A DNA stretch of 64,000 nt from CAVYVZ01 sp963772065 (GTDB lineage Bacteria; Acidobacteriota; Vicinamibacteria; Vicinamibacterales; UBA2999): assembly GCA_963772065.1 (NCBI GenBank), contig CAVYVZ010000004.1:62001-126000 (forward strand), written 5' to 3'. Under the pieces are notes generated by a model. That model did not search any database. It had not been told where the DNA came from and was given only the letters and a program-made list of their open reading frames with translations. Both the position numbers and the translations under genes were made by a program. How positions within the stretch are numbered: position 1 is the stretch's first letter; each line of letters begins with the position of its first letter. Positions 17,079 to 24,241 of this stretch are shown here, one piece after another.

Positions 17079-18350
17079 CTGACCTCCACGACCCGCCCGT
17101 ACGCCGACATCGTCGGAGGTGTCACCACCTTCTTCACGATGGCGTACATCGTGGTCGTGAACCCCGCCATTCTCGCGTCGCCCGGCACGGGGATGCCCTT
17201 CTCCGGCGTACTGACGGCGACCGTGCTCATTGCTTCCTCGATGACGCTGATGATGGGCCTGTACGCACGCCTGCCGTTCGCGGTCGCGCCGGGCATGGGC
17301 CTGAATGCGTTCTTCGCCTACACCATCGTGCTGCAGCAGCGCGTGCCGTGGCAGGTGGCGCTCGGGATGGTCTTCTGGGCAGGCGTGTTGTTCCTCGTTG
17401 TCTCCACGACGCCCCTGCGCGAGCGGATTGCCACGGCCATCCCGGAGAGCCTGCGCCTCTCGGCGGCCGCGGGCATCGGGCTCCTCCTGACGTTCATCGG
17501 ACTGCGCAACGCGGGGCTGGTCGAGGGGGACCCCGTCACGCTGGTGCGCCTCGGAACCATTGACCATCGTGCCGCGTTTCTGCTCGTCGGGATCGTGGTT
17601 GCGGTCGCGCTCATGAGGCGGGAGAATCCGCTCGCCTTCCTGGCCTCGATCTTCGTCGTGACGCTGCTGGCCTGGAGCCTGGGAACGGCGAGGTGGCCGG
17701 ACCGTCTCGTCAGCGCGCCCGACTTCTCGTCAGTGCTCTTCAAGCTGGATCCGCTTGGCGCGTTGAAGCTGACGTTCCTGCCGGCGATCGTCTCGATCCT
17801 GTTCACCGACCTGTTCGATTCGTTGTCCACGTTCATCGGCGTCTCGCGCGCCGCCGGGCTGACGCAGCCCGACGGGACGCCGATCAACCTGCGCCGCGGC
17901 CTCATCGTCGACGCGTTCGCGACGTTCGGTTCGGGGCTCGCCGGCACGTCACCCGGAACGGCGTACGTGGAGAGCATCGCTGGCATCCGGATGGGAGCGC
18001 GCACGGGCCTCGCGTCGGTTGTGACCGCGCTCTGCTTCGTACCGTGCTTCTTCGTGGCGCCGCTCGCAGCCGCGGTGCCGGTGTACGCGACCGCGGCGGT
18101 GCTGGTGCTCGTGGGCGCGGCGATGTTTCAGACCGTGGCCGCTATCGACTTCTCACGCATGGAGAACGCACTGCCTGCGTTCGTGACGCTCGTCCTGATT
18201 CCGTTGACGTTCTCGATCACGCAGGGGATCCTCTGGGGCTTCGTCCTGCACGCGCTGCTCTACACGGTCATGGGACGCGCGCGCGAAGTGCGGCTCACGC
18301 TCTGGGTTCTGGCAATGCTCGCCGCCGGCCTGCTCGTACTCGAACACTAA
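17079..18350 (+). CDS. NCS2 family (AzgA-like) purine permease
   Basis: Inner-membrane proton symporter for purines of the AzgA branch. The conserved N-terminus TTRPYADIVGGVTTFFTMAY, then IVVVNPAILA, is followed by FAVAPGMGLNAFFAYTIV and the later GTSPGTAYVESIAGIRMGAR motif. 12-14 hydrophobic segments follow to the end. Start choice is difficult. The conserved region begins before the first in-frame ATG (17139), but no ATG, GTG or TTG lies between it and the upstream stop at 17064-17066. CTG 17079 would give 423 residues, the family norm; ATG 17139 gives 403 and trims the first motif. Adenine/guanine/hypoxanthine is the likely substrate class. Confidence 0.88.
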   Translation: MTSTTRPYADIVGGVTTFFTMAYIVVVNPAILASPGTGMPFSGVLTATVLIASSMTLMMGLYARLPFAVAPGMGLNAFFAYTIVLQQRVPWQVALGMVFWAGVLFLVVSTTPLRERIATAIPESLRLSAAAGIGLLLTFIGLRNAGLVEGDPVTLVRLGTIDHRAAFLLVGIVVAVALMRRENPLAFLASIFVVTLLAWSLGTARWPDRLVSAPDFSSVLFKLDPLGALKLTFLPAIVSILFTDLFDSLSTFIGVSRAAGLTQPDGTPINLRRGLIVDAFATFGSGLAGTSPGTAYVESIAGIRMGARTGLASVVTALCFVPCFFVAPLAAAVPVYATAAVLVLVGAAMFQTVAAIDFSRMENALPAFVTLVLIPLTFSITQGILWGFVLHALLYTVMGRAREVRLTLWVLAMLAAGLLVLEH

Positions 18351-18353
18351 AAT

Positions 18354-18487
18354 AAGGAAAAAGGAAAAAGACAAAAGGAAAATCCTGATTGTCCTGATCA
18401 CGCCCGAGCGTTGTGGCGATTTCGCGCCACAAGCGGCTTTTCGAGCGTGGCTACGAGAATCGGAATTTGCCTTTTACCTTTTGCCTT
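18354..18487. repeat. Mirrored heptamer repeat between convergent genes (element C1)
   Basis: The left arm of A/G-rich AAGGAAAAAGG units (18354-18382) faces a right arm of CCTTTTA/CCTTTTG 7-bp units (18467-18487 and on into the next gene end). Inside lies a separate perfect 8-bp hairpin, TTGTGGCG/CGCCACAA (18411-18432), followed by CTTTTCG. It may serve as a two-way terminator for the permease and the convergent gene. Confidence 0.75.
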
Positions 18488-19663
18488 TTACCTTTCACCG
18501 AGGGGAGTGCCGTCGGGCCTCGTGTGCCAATCCCCGCGCGCGAGCGCGGCAGGATTGTCGTGACGGAAGGAGCTGAAGACGAGCCCCGACACACCGGGCG
18601 TCGCGATCCACTCACGTTCGGCTTCACTCGAGCGCTCGGACCACTGTCGCGCCACGTACAGGCGGGTCTGCGATGACCGGGCAGCCTTCGCGTACTCCGA
18701 CCAGGCCGGCAGGTTCCGTCCGGTCAGGTAGTCCTGAACGTATCCCTCGCCGCGATGCATCGGCCAGAGCCGATGCCACATCGAAGGACACTGCGATGAG
18801 CTCTGACCGACGACCAGCGCGTCGACCAGTTGTTCGCGGATCCACTCGCGCCAGGCGAGCGTGCAGTTGCCGAGCGGCGGCCCGAGCACATCGCCGTGCG
18901 GCCCGCCGACGCACAGCAGACGTCCCGTTGGTCGAAGCGCGCTTCTGAGCTCCTGGAGCAGCATGGTGAGAGAGTGTCCGCGCATGTCCCGCCAGGCCTG
19001 GACGTCGAAATCCTCGCGAAGAATGTCGCGCCCGAAGCGTGACGCGAAATCAGCTCGGACCGGCTCGTTGAAGCCGAACTCGTCGGCGCGCTGCGCCGGT
19101 TTCGACTGCGACCGGAGGCACACGAAAAGGCCCGCGAAGGCGGTCCCGTCGAGCACGCGAAGCCAGCGGTCGATGAACGCCCGCCGCGCGGCGGCGGAGG
19201 CGAGGCACACGACACCCCACTGCCGGGTCCGTCCGGAGCGATCGACGACCACCCACTCGGGATGGCGCCGCGTGAGGTCGCTCTGCCAGGCCACGTGCTG
19301 GCCGTGCATCGCGTTGTGATGGCTGTCGCGACGCTCTCGCAGCGGGGCGAGTGGAAACCCCTCGTCGAAGAGGCTGACGTAGAGCCACGGCTCGATACCG
19401 GCCTCGCGCGCCAGGCGCGGCACGAGGGCGAGGTCGTCCCACACGACGCGCGCGGCGGCGCGCTGCGACGGGTGGCGATATCCCGGCGCCGCGAAGAACC
19501 GGCCGGGAATGCGTGCGCGAAGCAGGCGCCAGTGCAGGGCGGTGGCCTGCAGCTCCGTGCGCCACACAGCCATCCGCCGCGCAAGCGCATCGGGCGTGTC
19601 GAGCCGGCCATCGCCCTCTCCAAACGTCAGGTGATCCGCCCAGGACACGCTGACGACATTCAC
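18488..19663 (-). CDS. Putative glycoside-hydrolase-like TIM-barrel protein
   Basis: 391 residues starting MNVVSVSWADHLTFGEGDGR, no signal peptide. The pattern of alternating beta strands and helices with aromatic/acidic loops (LHWRLLRARIPGRFF, GIEPWLYVSLFDEGFPLAPL, HPEWVVVDRSGRTRQW, FAGLFVCLRSQSKP) suggests a TIM barrel of the glycosidase type. Regions such as WVVVDRSG...WGVVCLASAAARR are seen in poorly characterised hypothetical glycosyl hydrolases. I cannot place it in a numbered GH family or name the catalytic acids. It is divergent from the small gene at 19687; the gap is only 23 bp, so their promoters overlap. Confidence 0.55.
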   Translation of the reverse strand: MNVVSVSWADHLTFGEGDGRLDTPDALARRMAVWRTELQATALHWRLLRARIPGRFFAAPGYRHPSQRAAARVVWDDLALVPRLAREAGIEPWLYVSLFDEGFPLAPLRERRDSHHNAMHGQHVAWQSDLTRRHPEWVVVDRSGRTRQWGVVCLASAAARRAFIDRWLRVLDGTAFAGLFVCLRSQSKPAQRADEFGFNEPVRADFASRFGRDILREDFDVQAWRDMRGHSLTMLLQELRSALRPTGRLLCVGGPHGDVLGPPLGNCTLAWREWIREQLVDALVVGQSSSQCPSMWHRLWPMHRGEGYVQDYLTGRNLPAWSEYAKAARSSQTRLYVARQWSERSSEAEREWIATPGVSGLVFSSFRHDNPAALARGDWHTRPDGTPLGER

Positions 19664-19686
19664 GTCCGCATTGTAAATTGGTGGGG

Positions 19687-19908
19687 ATGCAGGCCTATCA
19701 CGAGCCGACCGTCATCTGGCGGCTGAAGCGCGGCCGGTCCGTCGCGCACGCCACGATTCTGCCTGGCGGTTCGCAGACGACCGTGACGTGGTTTTTCGAC
19801 GGAACCATGGATCGGGCCGAGAATTACGAGACGATGGAGCTGGCGCTGGCGAGAGCGGAGCATATCCGCGGCATTCTCGAGCGCGACGGCTGGGCGGCCG
19901 CCGGCTGA
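19687..19908 (+). CDS. Small conserved-looking hypothetical protein
   Basis: 73 residues from ATG 19687 (TTG 19678 also possible): MQAYHEPTVIWRLKRGRSVA, then HATILPGGSQTTVTWFFDG and a helix rich in A, E and R. Charged and soluble, with a beta-then-alpha layout. It precedes ispG by 8 bp in the same direction, so it is probably in one transcript with ispG. No family recognised. Confidence 0.6.
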   Translation: MQAYHEPTVIWRLKRGRSVAHATILPGGSQTTVTWFFDGTMDRAENYETMELALARAEHIRGILERDGWAAAG

Positions 19909-19916
19909 TAAGATTG

Positions 19917-21161
19917 ATGGGTTTCATGCCTTCAGCTCTGAGGCTCCACAAAACGGTCGGCGTACGCGTGGGTTACGTGCAGGTTGGTGGCGGCGCCCCC
20001 GTCGTCGTGCAGTCGATGACGATCACCGACACCGCTGACCGGGCGGCAACGGCGCGGCAATGCATCGAGCTCGCCGAAGCCGGTTCCGAGCTCGTGCGCG
20101 TCACGGTGAACCTGCCCGAGGCTGCGGCGGCTGTGGCGGAGATCAAGCAGCGGATGCTCGATGCTGGCTGCACGGCCCCGCTCATTGGAGACTTTCACTA
20201 CAACGGGCACCTGCTGCTGACGAAGTACCCGGCCTGCGCACAGGCGCTCGACAAGTACCGCATCAACCCGGGCAACGTCGGCACCGGCCGCCGCCGCGAT
20301 GAGCAGTTCGCGACGATCTGCAAAGTGGCCATCGACAACGGCAAACCGGTGCGCATCGGCGTGAACGGCGGGTCTCTGAATCAGGAGCTCGTCGTCTCGA
20401 AGATGCAGGAAAACACCGATCGCAACCTCGCTCGGACGTCGGAAGAGATCATCAACGACTGCATGGTGATCTCGGCGCTCGAATCCACGGCGCTGGCGAT
20501 CGAGACCGGAATGCGGAAAGACCAGATCATCATCTCTTGCAAGGTCTCGCGCCCCCGCGATCTCATCGCGATCTACCGCGAGCTGGCCCGCCGGACGGAT
20601 CAGCCGCTGCATCTCGGATTGACCGAAGCCGGTATGGGGATGAAGGGGCTGGTATGGTCTGCCGCGGCCCTCGGTGTGCTGCTCACCGAGGGGATCGGCG
20701 ACACCATCCGTGTGTCGCTCACGCCACGGCCGGGCGGCGATCGGCGCGAGGAGGTCTACGCCGCGTGCGAGATCCTGCAGGCCCTCGGCATTCGCGCGTT
20801 CGCGCCGAGCGTCACGGCGTGTCCAGGCTGCGGCCGCACGACGAGCACGACGTTCCAGGAGCTTGCCGAGCGGACACAGGAGTACGTCCGCGAGCAGATG
20901 CCGGAGTGGAAGAAGAAATACGAGGGCGTTGAAACGCTGACGCTGGCCGTGATGGGCTGCGTCGTGAACGGCCCAGGGGAATCCAAGGCGGCGAACATCG
21001 GCATCAGCCTGCCCGGCACAGGCGAAGCGCCGAACTGCCCGGTCTACATCGACGGCGAGCACTTCACGACGCTGCGCGGAACCTACGACGAGCTGGCGGA
21101 GGGCTTTCGCAGCCTCGTCGACAACTACGTGGCCTCGCACTACTCGCAGCGCGGGCGCTGA
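19917..21161 (+). CDS. ispG: 4-hydroxy-3-methylbut-2-enyl diphosphate synthase
   Basis: 414 residues from ATG 19917 (ATG 19926 equally possible). Catalyses reductive ring opening of MEcPP to HMBPP in the methylerythritol phosphate route to isoprenoids, using a [4Fe-4S] cluster in the cytoplasm. N-terminal TIM-barrel part: YVQVGGGAPVVVQSMTITDT, IGDFHYNGHLLL, YRINPGNVG. C-terminal cluster part: TACPGCGRTT and VMGCVVNGPGESKAANIGIS, giving the three Cys ligands and the Glu. This is the short, two-domain bacterial form. The adjacent topoisomerase gene converges 2 bp away. Confidence 0.97.
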   Translation: MGFMPSALRLHKTVGVRVGYVQVGGGAPVVVQSMTITDTADRAATARQCIELAEAGSELVRVTVNLPEAAAAVAEIKQRMLDAGCTAPLIGDFHYNGHLLLTKYPACAQALDKYRINPGNVGTGRRRDEQFATICKVAIDNGKPVRIGVNGGSLNQELVVSKMQENTDRNLARTSEEIINDCMVISALESTALAIETGMRKDQIIISCKVSRPRDLIAIYRELARRTDQPLHLGLTEAGMGMKGLVWSAAALGVLLTEGIGDTIRVSLTPRPGGDRREEVYAACEILQALGIRAFAPSVTACPGCGRTTSTTFQELAERTQEYVREQMPEWKKKYEGVETLTLAVMGCVVNGPGESKAANIGISLPGTGEAPNCPVYIDGEHFTTLRGTYDELAEGFRSLVDNYVASHYSQRGR

Positions 21162-21162
21162 C

Positions 21163-22257
21163 CTAGGCAGCCGCCTTTCGCTTCCTCGCTTCCCGCGCAA
21201 GCCGCTGCTGCAGGAGCGCGAGCACCGCAGCTTCCTCCCATCTGAGTCCAGTCGATTTCTTTCGGCCCGCGTGTCCCACGCGTCTCGTCAACGTCGCCAA
21301 CATCGAACCGTCCATGTAGCTGTCGATCACCGCCGGATGAATATAGGACTTCCGGCACACCGCCGTCGTGTTGCCGAGGATGCCGGCAACGGCTTCGACA
21401 GCGCGCAGCAGATTCTTCTTTGCGTGCCGCTGCGACTCGAACGCATCGAATTCCCGCAACGCCGTGCACGCGAGCACGGTGCCGGACCACGTTCTGAAGT
21501 CCTTCGCGGTGAAGTCCTCGCCGCTGATCTCCTTGAGATAGGCGTTCACGTCCGCCGACCCGACATCGTGCCGCGCACCGTCGTCGTCTATGTACTCGAA
21601 CAGCTCCTGGCCCGGCAGGTCCTGGCAGGCCTTGACGATGCGGGCGAGCCGCTTGTCGTCGACGTCAATCGAGTGGCGCTTGCCGCTCTTGCCCTTGAAC
21701 TCGAACTGCACGCGGCTGCCGCGGACGCGAACGTGTTTGTTCCGCATCGTGGTCAGGCCGTAGGAGCGATTCGCCCTCGCGTACTCGTCGTTGCCGACGC
21801 GGATCAGGCTCTTTTCGAGGAGCTGAACCACCGTCGCGAGGACCTTCTCACGCGACAGTCCGGTCCTGGCGACGTCTGCGCTCGTCCGGCGACGGATCGC
21901 GGGCAGCGCCCCGGCAAACGCCAGTAGGCGGTCGTACTTGGTTTCGTCGCGACAGGCGCGCCATGTGAGGTGATACCGGTACTGCTTGCGCCCTTTCGCG
22001 TCGCGCCCGGTCGCCTGGATGTGCCCGCGTCCGTCGGGACAGATCCAGACGTCGGTCCAGGCTGGAGGAATGGCGAGCTTGTTGATCCGTGCGACCTCGG
22101 ACGTGTTGCGAATGACGCGGCCGGTCGTGGCGATGTACCGGAACCCGAGCGGTCCCATCTGTCGGCGGATGCCTGGCCGCCGGTCGGACACGTAGCGCAG
22201 GCCTGCGTCCTGCGCCGACGTCACGGGGTCACTGTTCGGGATGGATTTCGAGCGCAT
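21163..22257 (-). CDS. DNA topoisomerase IB (poxvirus-like)
   Basis: 364 residues from ATG 22257; GTG 22224, which lies just after the BON gene stop, is an alternative. The type IB enzyme relaxes supercoils by a 3'-phosphotyrosine intermediate. N-terminal DNA-binding part: GIRRQMGPLGFRYIATTGRV, IPPAWTDVWICPDGRGHIQA, GRDAKGRKQYRYH. Catalytic part: LIRVGNDEYARANRSYGLTT with the Arg, HVRVRGSRVQFEFKGKSGK with the Lys, DFRTWSGT with Arg, and the Tyr in CRKSYIHPAVIDSY. All active-site residues appear present. The ATG start overlaps the BON lipoprotein gene end by 29 bp, so the two are likely co-transcribed. Confidence 0.95.
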   Translation of the reverse strand: MRSKSIPNSDPVTSAQDAGLRYVSDRRPGIRRQMGPLGFRYIATTGRVIRNTSEVARINKLAIPPAWTDVWICPDGRGHIQATGRDAKGRKQYRYHLTWRACRDETKYDRLLAFAGALPAIRRRTSADVARTGLSREKVLATVVQLLEKSLIRVGNDEYARANRSYGLTTMRNKHVRVRGSRVQFEFKGKSGKRHSIDVDDKRLARIVKACQDLPGQELFEYIDDDGARHDVGSADVNAYLKEISGEDFTAKDFRTWSGTVLACTALREFDAFESQRHAKKNLLRAVEAVAGILGNTTAVCRKSYIHPAVIDSYMDGSMLATLTRRVGHAGRKKSTGLRWEEAAVLALLQQRLAREARKRKAAA

Positions 22258-22738
22258 TCGCGAAGTCCTTGACCCCAGGTACGGCCTTCACGATCTGCGT
22301 CACCCGGTTCTTCTCCTGCGCGCTGCGGACCTCGCCTTTCACGGTGACGACGCCGTCGATCACCTCGAAGTTGACGTCGCGCTCTTTCAGCACGGCATCG
22401 TCGTCGACCATCCGGTCCAGCGTGTCCTGAATCCGCGCATCCACATCGTCGGCAGTGTCGGCGTTCAGGCCCTCGACGGTCAGCTCGTTGAGCACGCGCC
22501 CTGTCGTGCCGACCGCTGCCGCCGCCACTTCCTCGGCGCGCGTCCTGTCCGACATGGTGCCCACGGTTCCCTTCAAGTGCACGATGTTGGAGTCCTTGTC
22601 GACGTCCACCGCCACATGCGGAAGGTTTGCCTCCTCCAGCGCCTTCGACACGTTTTCCCCGGTGTCGTCGCCGCCCGCGCAGGCGAGCGACAGCGCGCCG
22701 GTCAACAGAATGGCCGAGGTAATCGTGGCGGCCGTCAT
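22229..22738 (-). CDS. BON-domain lipoprotein
   Basis: 169 residues from ATG 22738, with signal and lipobox in MTAATITSAILLTGALSLAC (LSLAC). Two BON domains follow: about 30-90 (VDVDKDSNIVHLKGTVGTMS) and about 100-168 (VNFEVIDGVVTVKGEVRSAQ). BON domains bind phospholipid or outer-membrane proteins; members such as OsmY and DolP protect the envelope under stress. The lipobox predicts attachment to the outer membrane facing the periplasm. It precedes topoisomerase IB, overlapping it by 29 bp. ATG 22765 would add nine residues before the signal and is less likely. Confidence 0.9.
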   Translation of the reverse strand: MTAATITSAILLTGALSLACAGGDDTGENVSKALEEANLPHVAVDVDKDSNIVHLKGTVGTMSDRTRAEEVAAAAVGTTGRVLNELTVEGLNADTADDVDARIQDTLDRMVDDDAVLKERDVNFEVIDGVVTVKGEVRSAQEKNRVTQIVKAVPGVKDFANALEIHPEQ

Positions 22739-22779
22739 GACACCCTCCATCGCGGTCCGAAGCAAAAGTCGAACCTGAA

Positions 22780-22861
22780 GGAATCAGGGATCAGAAGCCT
22801 GTTGCCGCTTCTCTAATCCCTGGTCCCCTTGATCTCCCTGATTCCCGATTCCTGATCCCTG
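22780..22861. repeat. Mirrored heptamer repeat (element A2)
   Basis: The left arm GGAATCAGGGATCAG (22780-22794) faces a right arm of degenerate 7-bp units (CTGATTC, CCGATTC, CTGATCC, CTGCTCC) at about 22838-22866. The NDH-2 reading frame runs through the right arm and stops at 22813, so the last residues of that protein are repeat-encoded. Confidence 0.8.
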
Positions 22862-24111
22862 CTCCCTTCGGGTGTGTAGGTAATCAGCCGCACGCTCCGC
22901 TGGAACGTCAAGTACGCGGCGCCCCATTGAAGCAGGACGGCGAGGCGGTTTCGGAAACCGATGAGCATGAAAATGTGAATGAAGAGCCACGCGAACCACG
23001 CCACGATGCCGGAGAACGACGTCCAGCCGAAGTCGGCGATGGCGGAGCCGCGGCCGACGATCGCCATGCTCCCCTTGTCGTGATACTGAAAGCGCCGCGT
23101 GGGTTGGTTCTCGACGAGCCGCAGAACGTTGCGCGCCGCCTGCGTGGCACCCTGCATCGCCACTTGCGCGACGCCGGGAAGGGGCTTGCCGGTCTGATGC
23201 GCGAATGCAGCGGCGTCGCCGACCACGAACACTTCGCGATGGCCGGGAATGGACAGATCCTCGTTCACGATCACGCGGCCGGCGCGATCGAGCGGCACGC
23301 CGAGGGACGCGACGACCGGCGACGCTGCAACGCCCGCGGCCCAGAGCACCGTGTTCGCGAGAAGGTGCTGGCCGTTGAGGCTCACGCCATTCGCGGTGAT
23401 GTCGGTGACGGCGATGCCTTCGCGCACGTCGACGCCAAGCTGCAGCAGCGACGCGCGCGCCGCGCGCCGGAGCTTCTCGGGAAACGAGGGGAGGATGGTG
23501 GGGCCCGCCTCGACGAGGATGATCCGCGCCCGGCTCGTATCGATGGCGCGGAACTCATCTCGCAGCGTTTGCCGGGCGATCTCCGCGAGGGTGCCGGCGA
23601 GCTCGACGCCCGTTGGACCGCCGCCCACGATCACGAACGTCACCAGCCGCTGCTGACGGTCGGCATCGGGCTCACGCTCCGCGCGCTCGAAGGCGAGCAG
23701 CAGCCGCCGCCGAATCTCCAACGCATCCTCGAGCGTCTTGAGTCCGGGCGCGAACCGCGCCCACTCGGGGTGCCCGAAGTACGCGTGACTCGCGCCGGTG
23801 GCCACGATCAGATAGTCATAGTCGACCGCGGCGCCATCGGTCAGCAGCACCCGCCGCGCCGCGACATCGATGGCCGCCGCCTCGCCGAGGAGCACGCGGA
23901 CATTTCGCTGGCGGCGCAAGATCCAGCGGATCGGCGCCGCGATGTCGCCGGGGGAAAGCGTGGCCGTCGCGACTTGATAGAGCAATGGTTGAAAGAGGTG
24001 GTGGTTCCGACGATCGAGGAGCGTCACGCGCACGGGTTCGCCGCGAAATAGCTTCGCCGCGGACAACCCGCCGAACCCTCCGCCGAGGATGACGACATGT
24101 GGGAGTGACAT
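22813..24111 (-). CDS. NADH dehydrogenase, type II (NDH-2)
   Basis: 432 residues from ATG 24111 (MSLPHVVILGGGFGGLSAAK). Single-subunit membrane-associated enzyme that passes electrons from NADH to quinone without pumping protons. FAD site GGGFGGLSAAK; NHHLFQPLLYQVATATL, typical of NDH-2; NADH site VTFVIVGGGPTGVELAGTLA; and HREVFVVGDAAAF near the second flavin strand. The C-terminal amphipathic/hydrophobic segment IVAWFAWLFIHIFMLIGFRN anchors it to the inner membrane. The last about 18 residues (EGSRDQESGIREIKGTRD) come from repeat A2 and look like an acquired tail after a lost stop. Confidence 0.95.
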   Translation of the reverse strand: MSLPHVVILGGGFGGLSAAKLFRGEPVRVTLLDRRNHHLFQPLLYQVATATLSPGDIAAPIRWILRRQRNVRVLLGEAAAIDVAARRVLLTDGAAVDYDYLIVATGASHAYFGHPEWARFAPGLKTLEDALEIRRRLLLAFERAEREPDADRQQRLVTFVIVGGGPTGVELAGTLAEIARQTLRDEFRAIDTSRARIILVEAGPTILPSFPEKLRRAARASLLQLGVDVREGIAVTDITANGVSLNGQHLLANTVLWAAGVAASPVVASLGVPLDRAGRVIVNEDLSIPGHREVFVVGDAAAFAHQTGKPLPGVAQVAMQGATQAARNVLRLVENQPTRRFQYHDKGSMAIVGRGSAIADFGWTSFSGIVAWFAWLFIHIFMLIGFRNRLAVLLQWGAAYLTFQRSVRLITYTPEGSRDQESGIREIKGTRD

Positions 24112-24118
24112 TTGGTAA

Positions 24119-24241
24119 GGCTCAGGGCTCAAGGCTCACGGCCGATGGCCCGATCTCGAATCGCGACATACTTTGGTATTGTTGCATCGGACATGTCGTC
24201 CCGGTTGTGAGCCTTAAGCCTTGAGCCCTCAGTCTTGAGCC
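24119..24241. repeat. Mirrored heptamer repeat (element B2)
   Basis: Left arm GGCTCAGGGCTCAAGGCTCA (24119-24138); right arm from 24208 with tandem 7-bp units GCCTTAA, GCCTTGA, GCCCTCA, GTCTTGA, GCC. It fills the divergent gap between NDH-2 and the molybdopterin oxidoreductase and ends one base before the latter's ATG. It has the same unit family as B1 at 10.9 kb. Confidence 0.85.

Noticed and set aside
16713..18350. RHH gene and permease as one fusion by stop readthrough
   Set aside because: They are in the same frame with one TAA between, but no relation of function or readthrough signal supports a fusion.
18411..18432. TTGTGGCG/CGCCACAA hairpin as a small RNA
   Set aside because: No promoter or poly-T tract typical of a small RNA; a terminator or repeat spacer is simpler.
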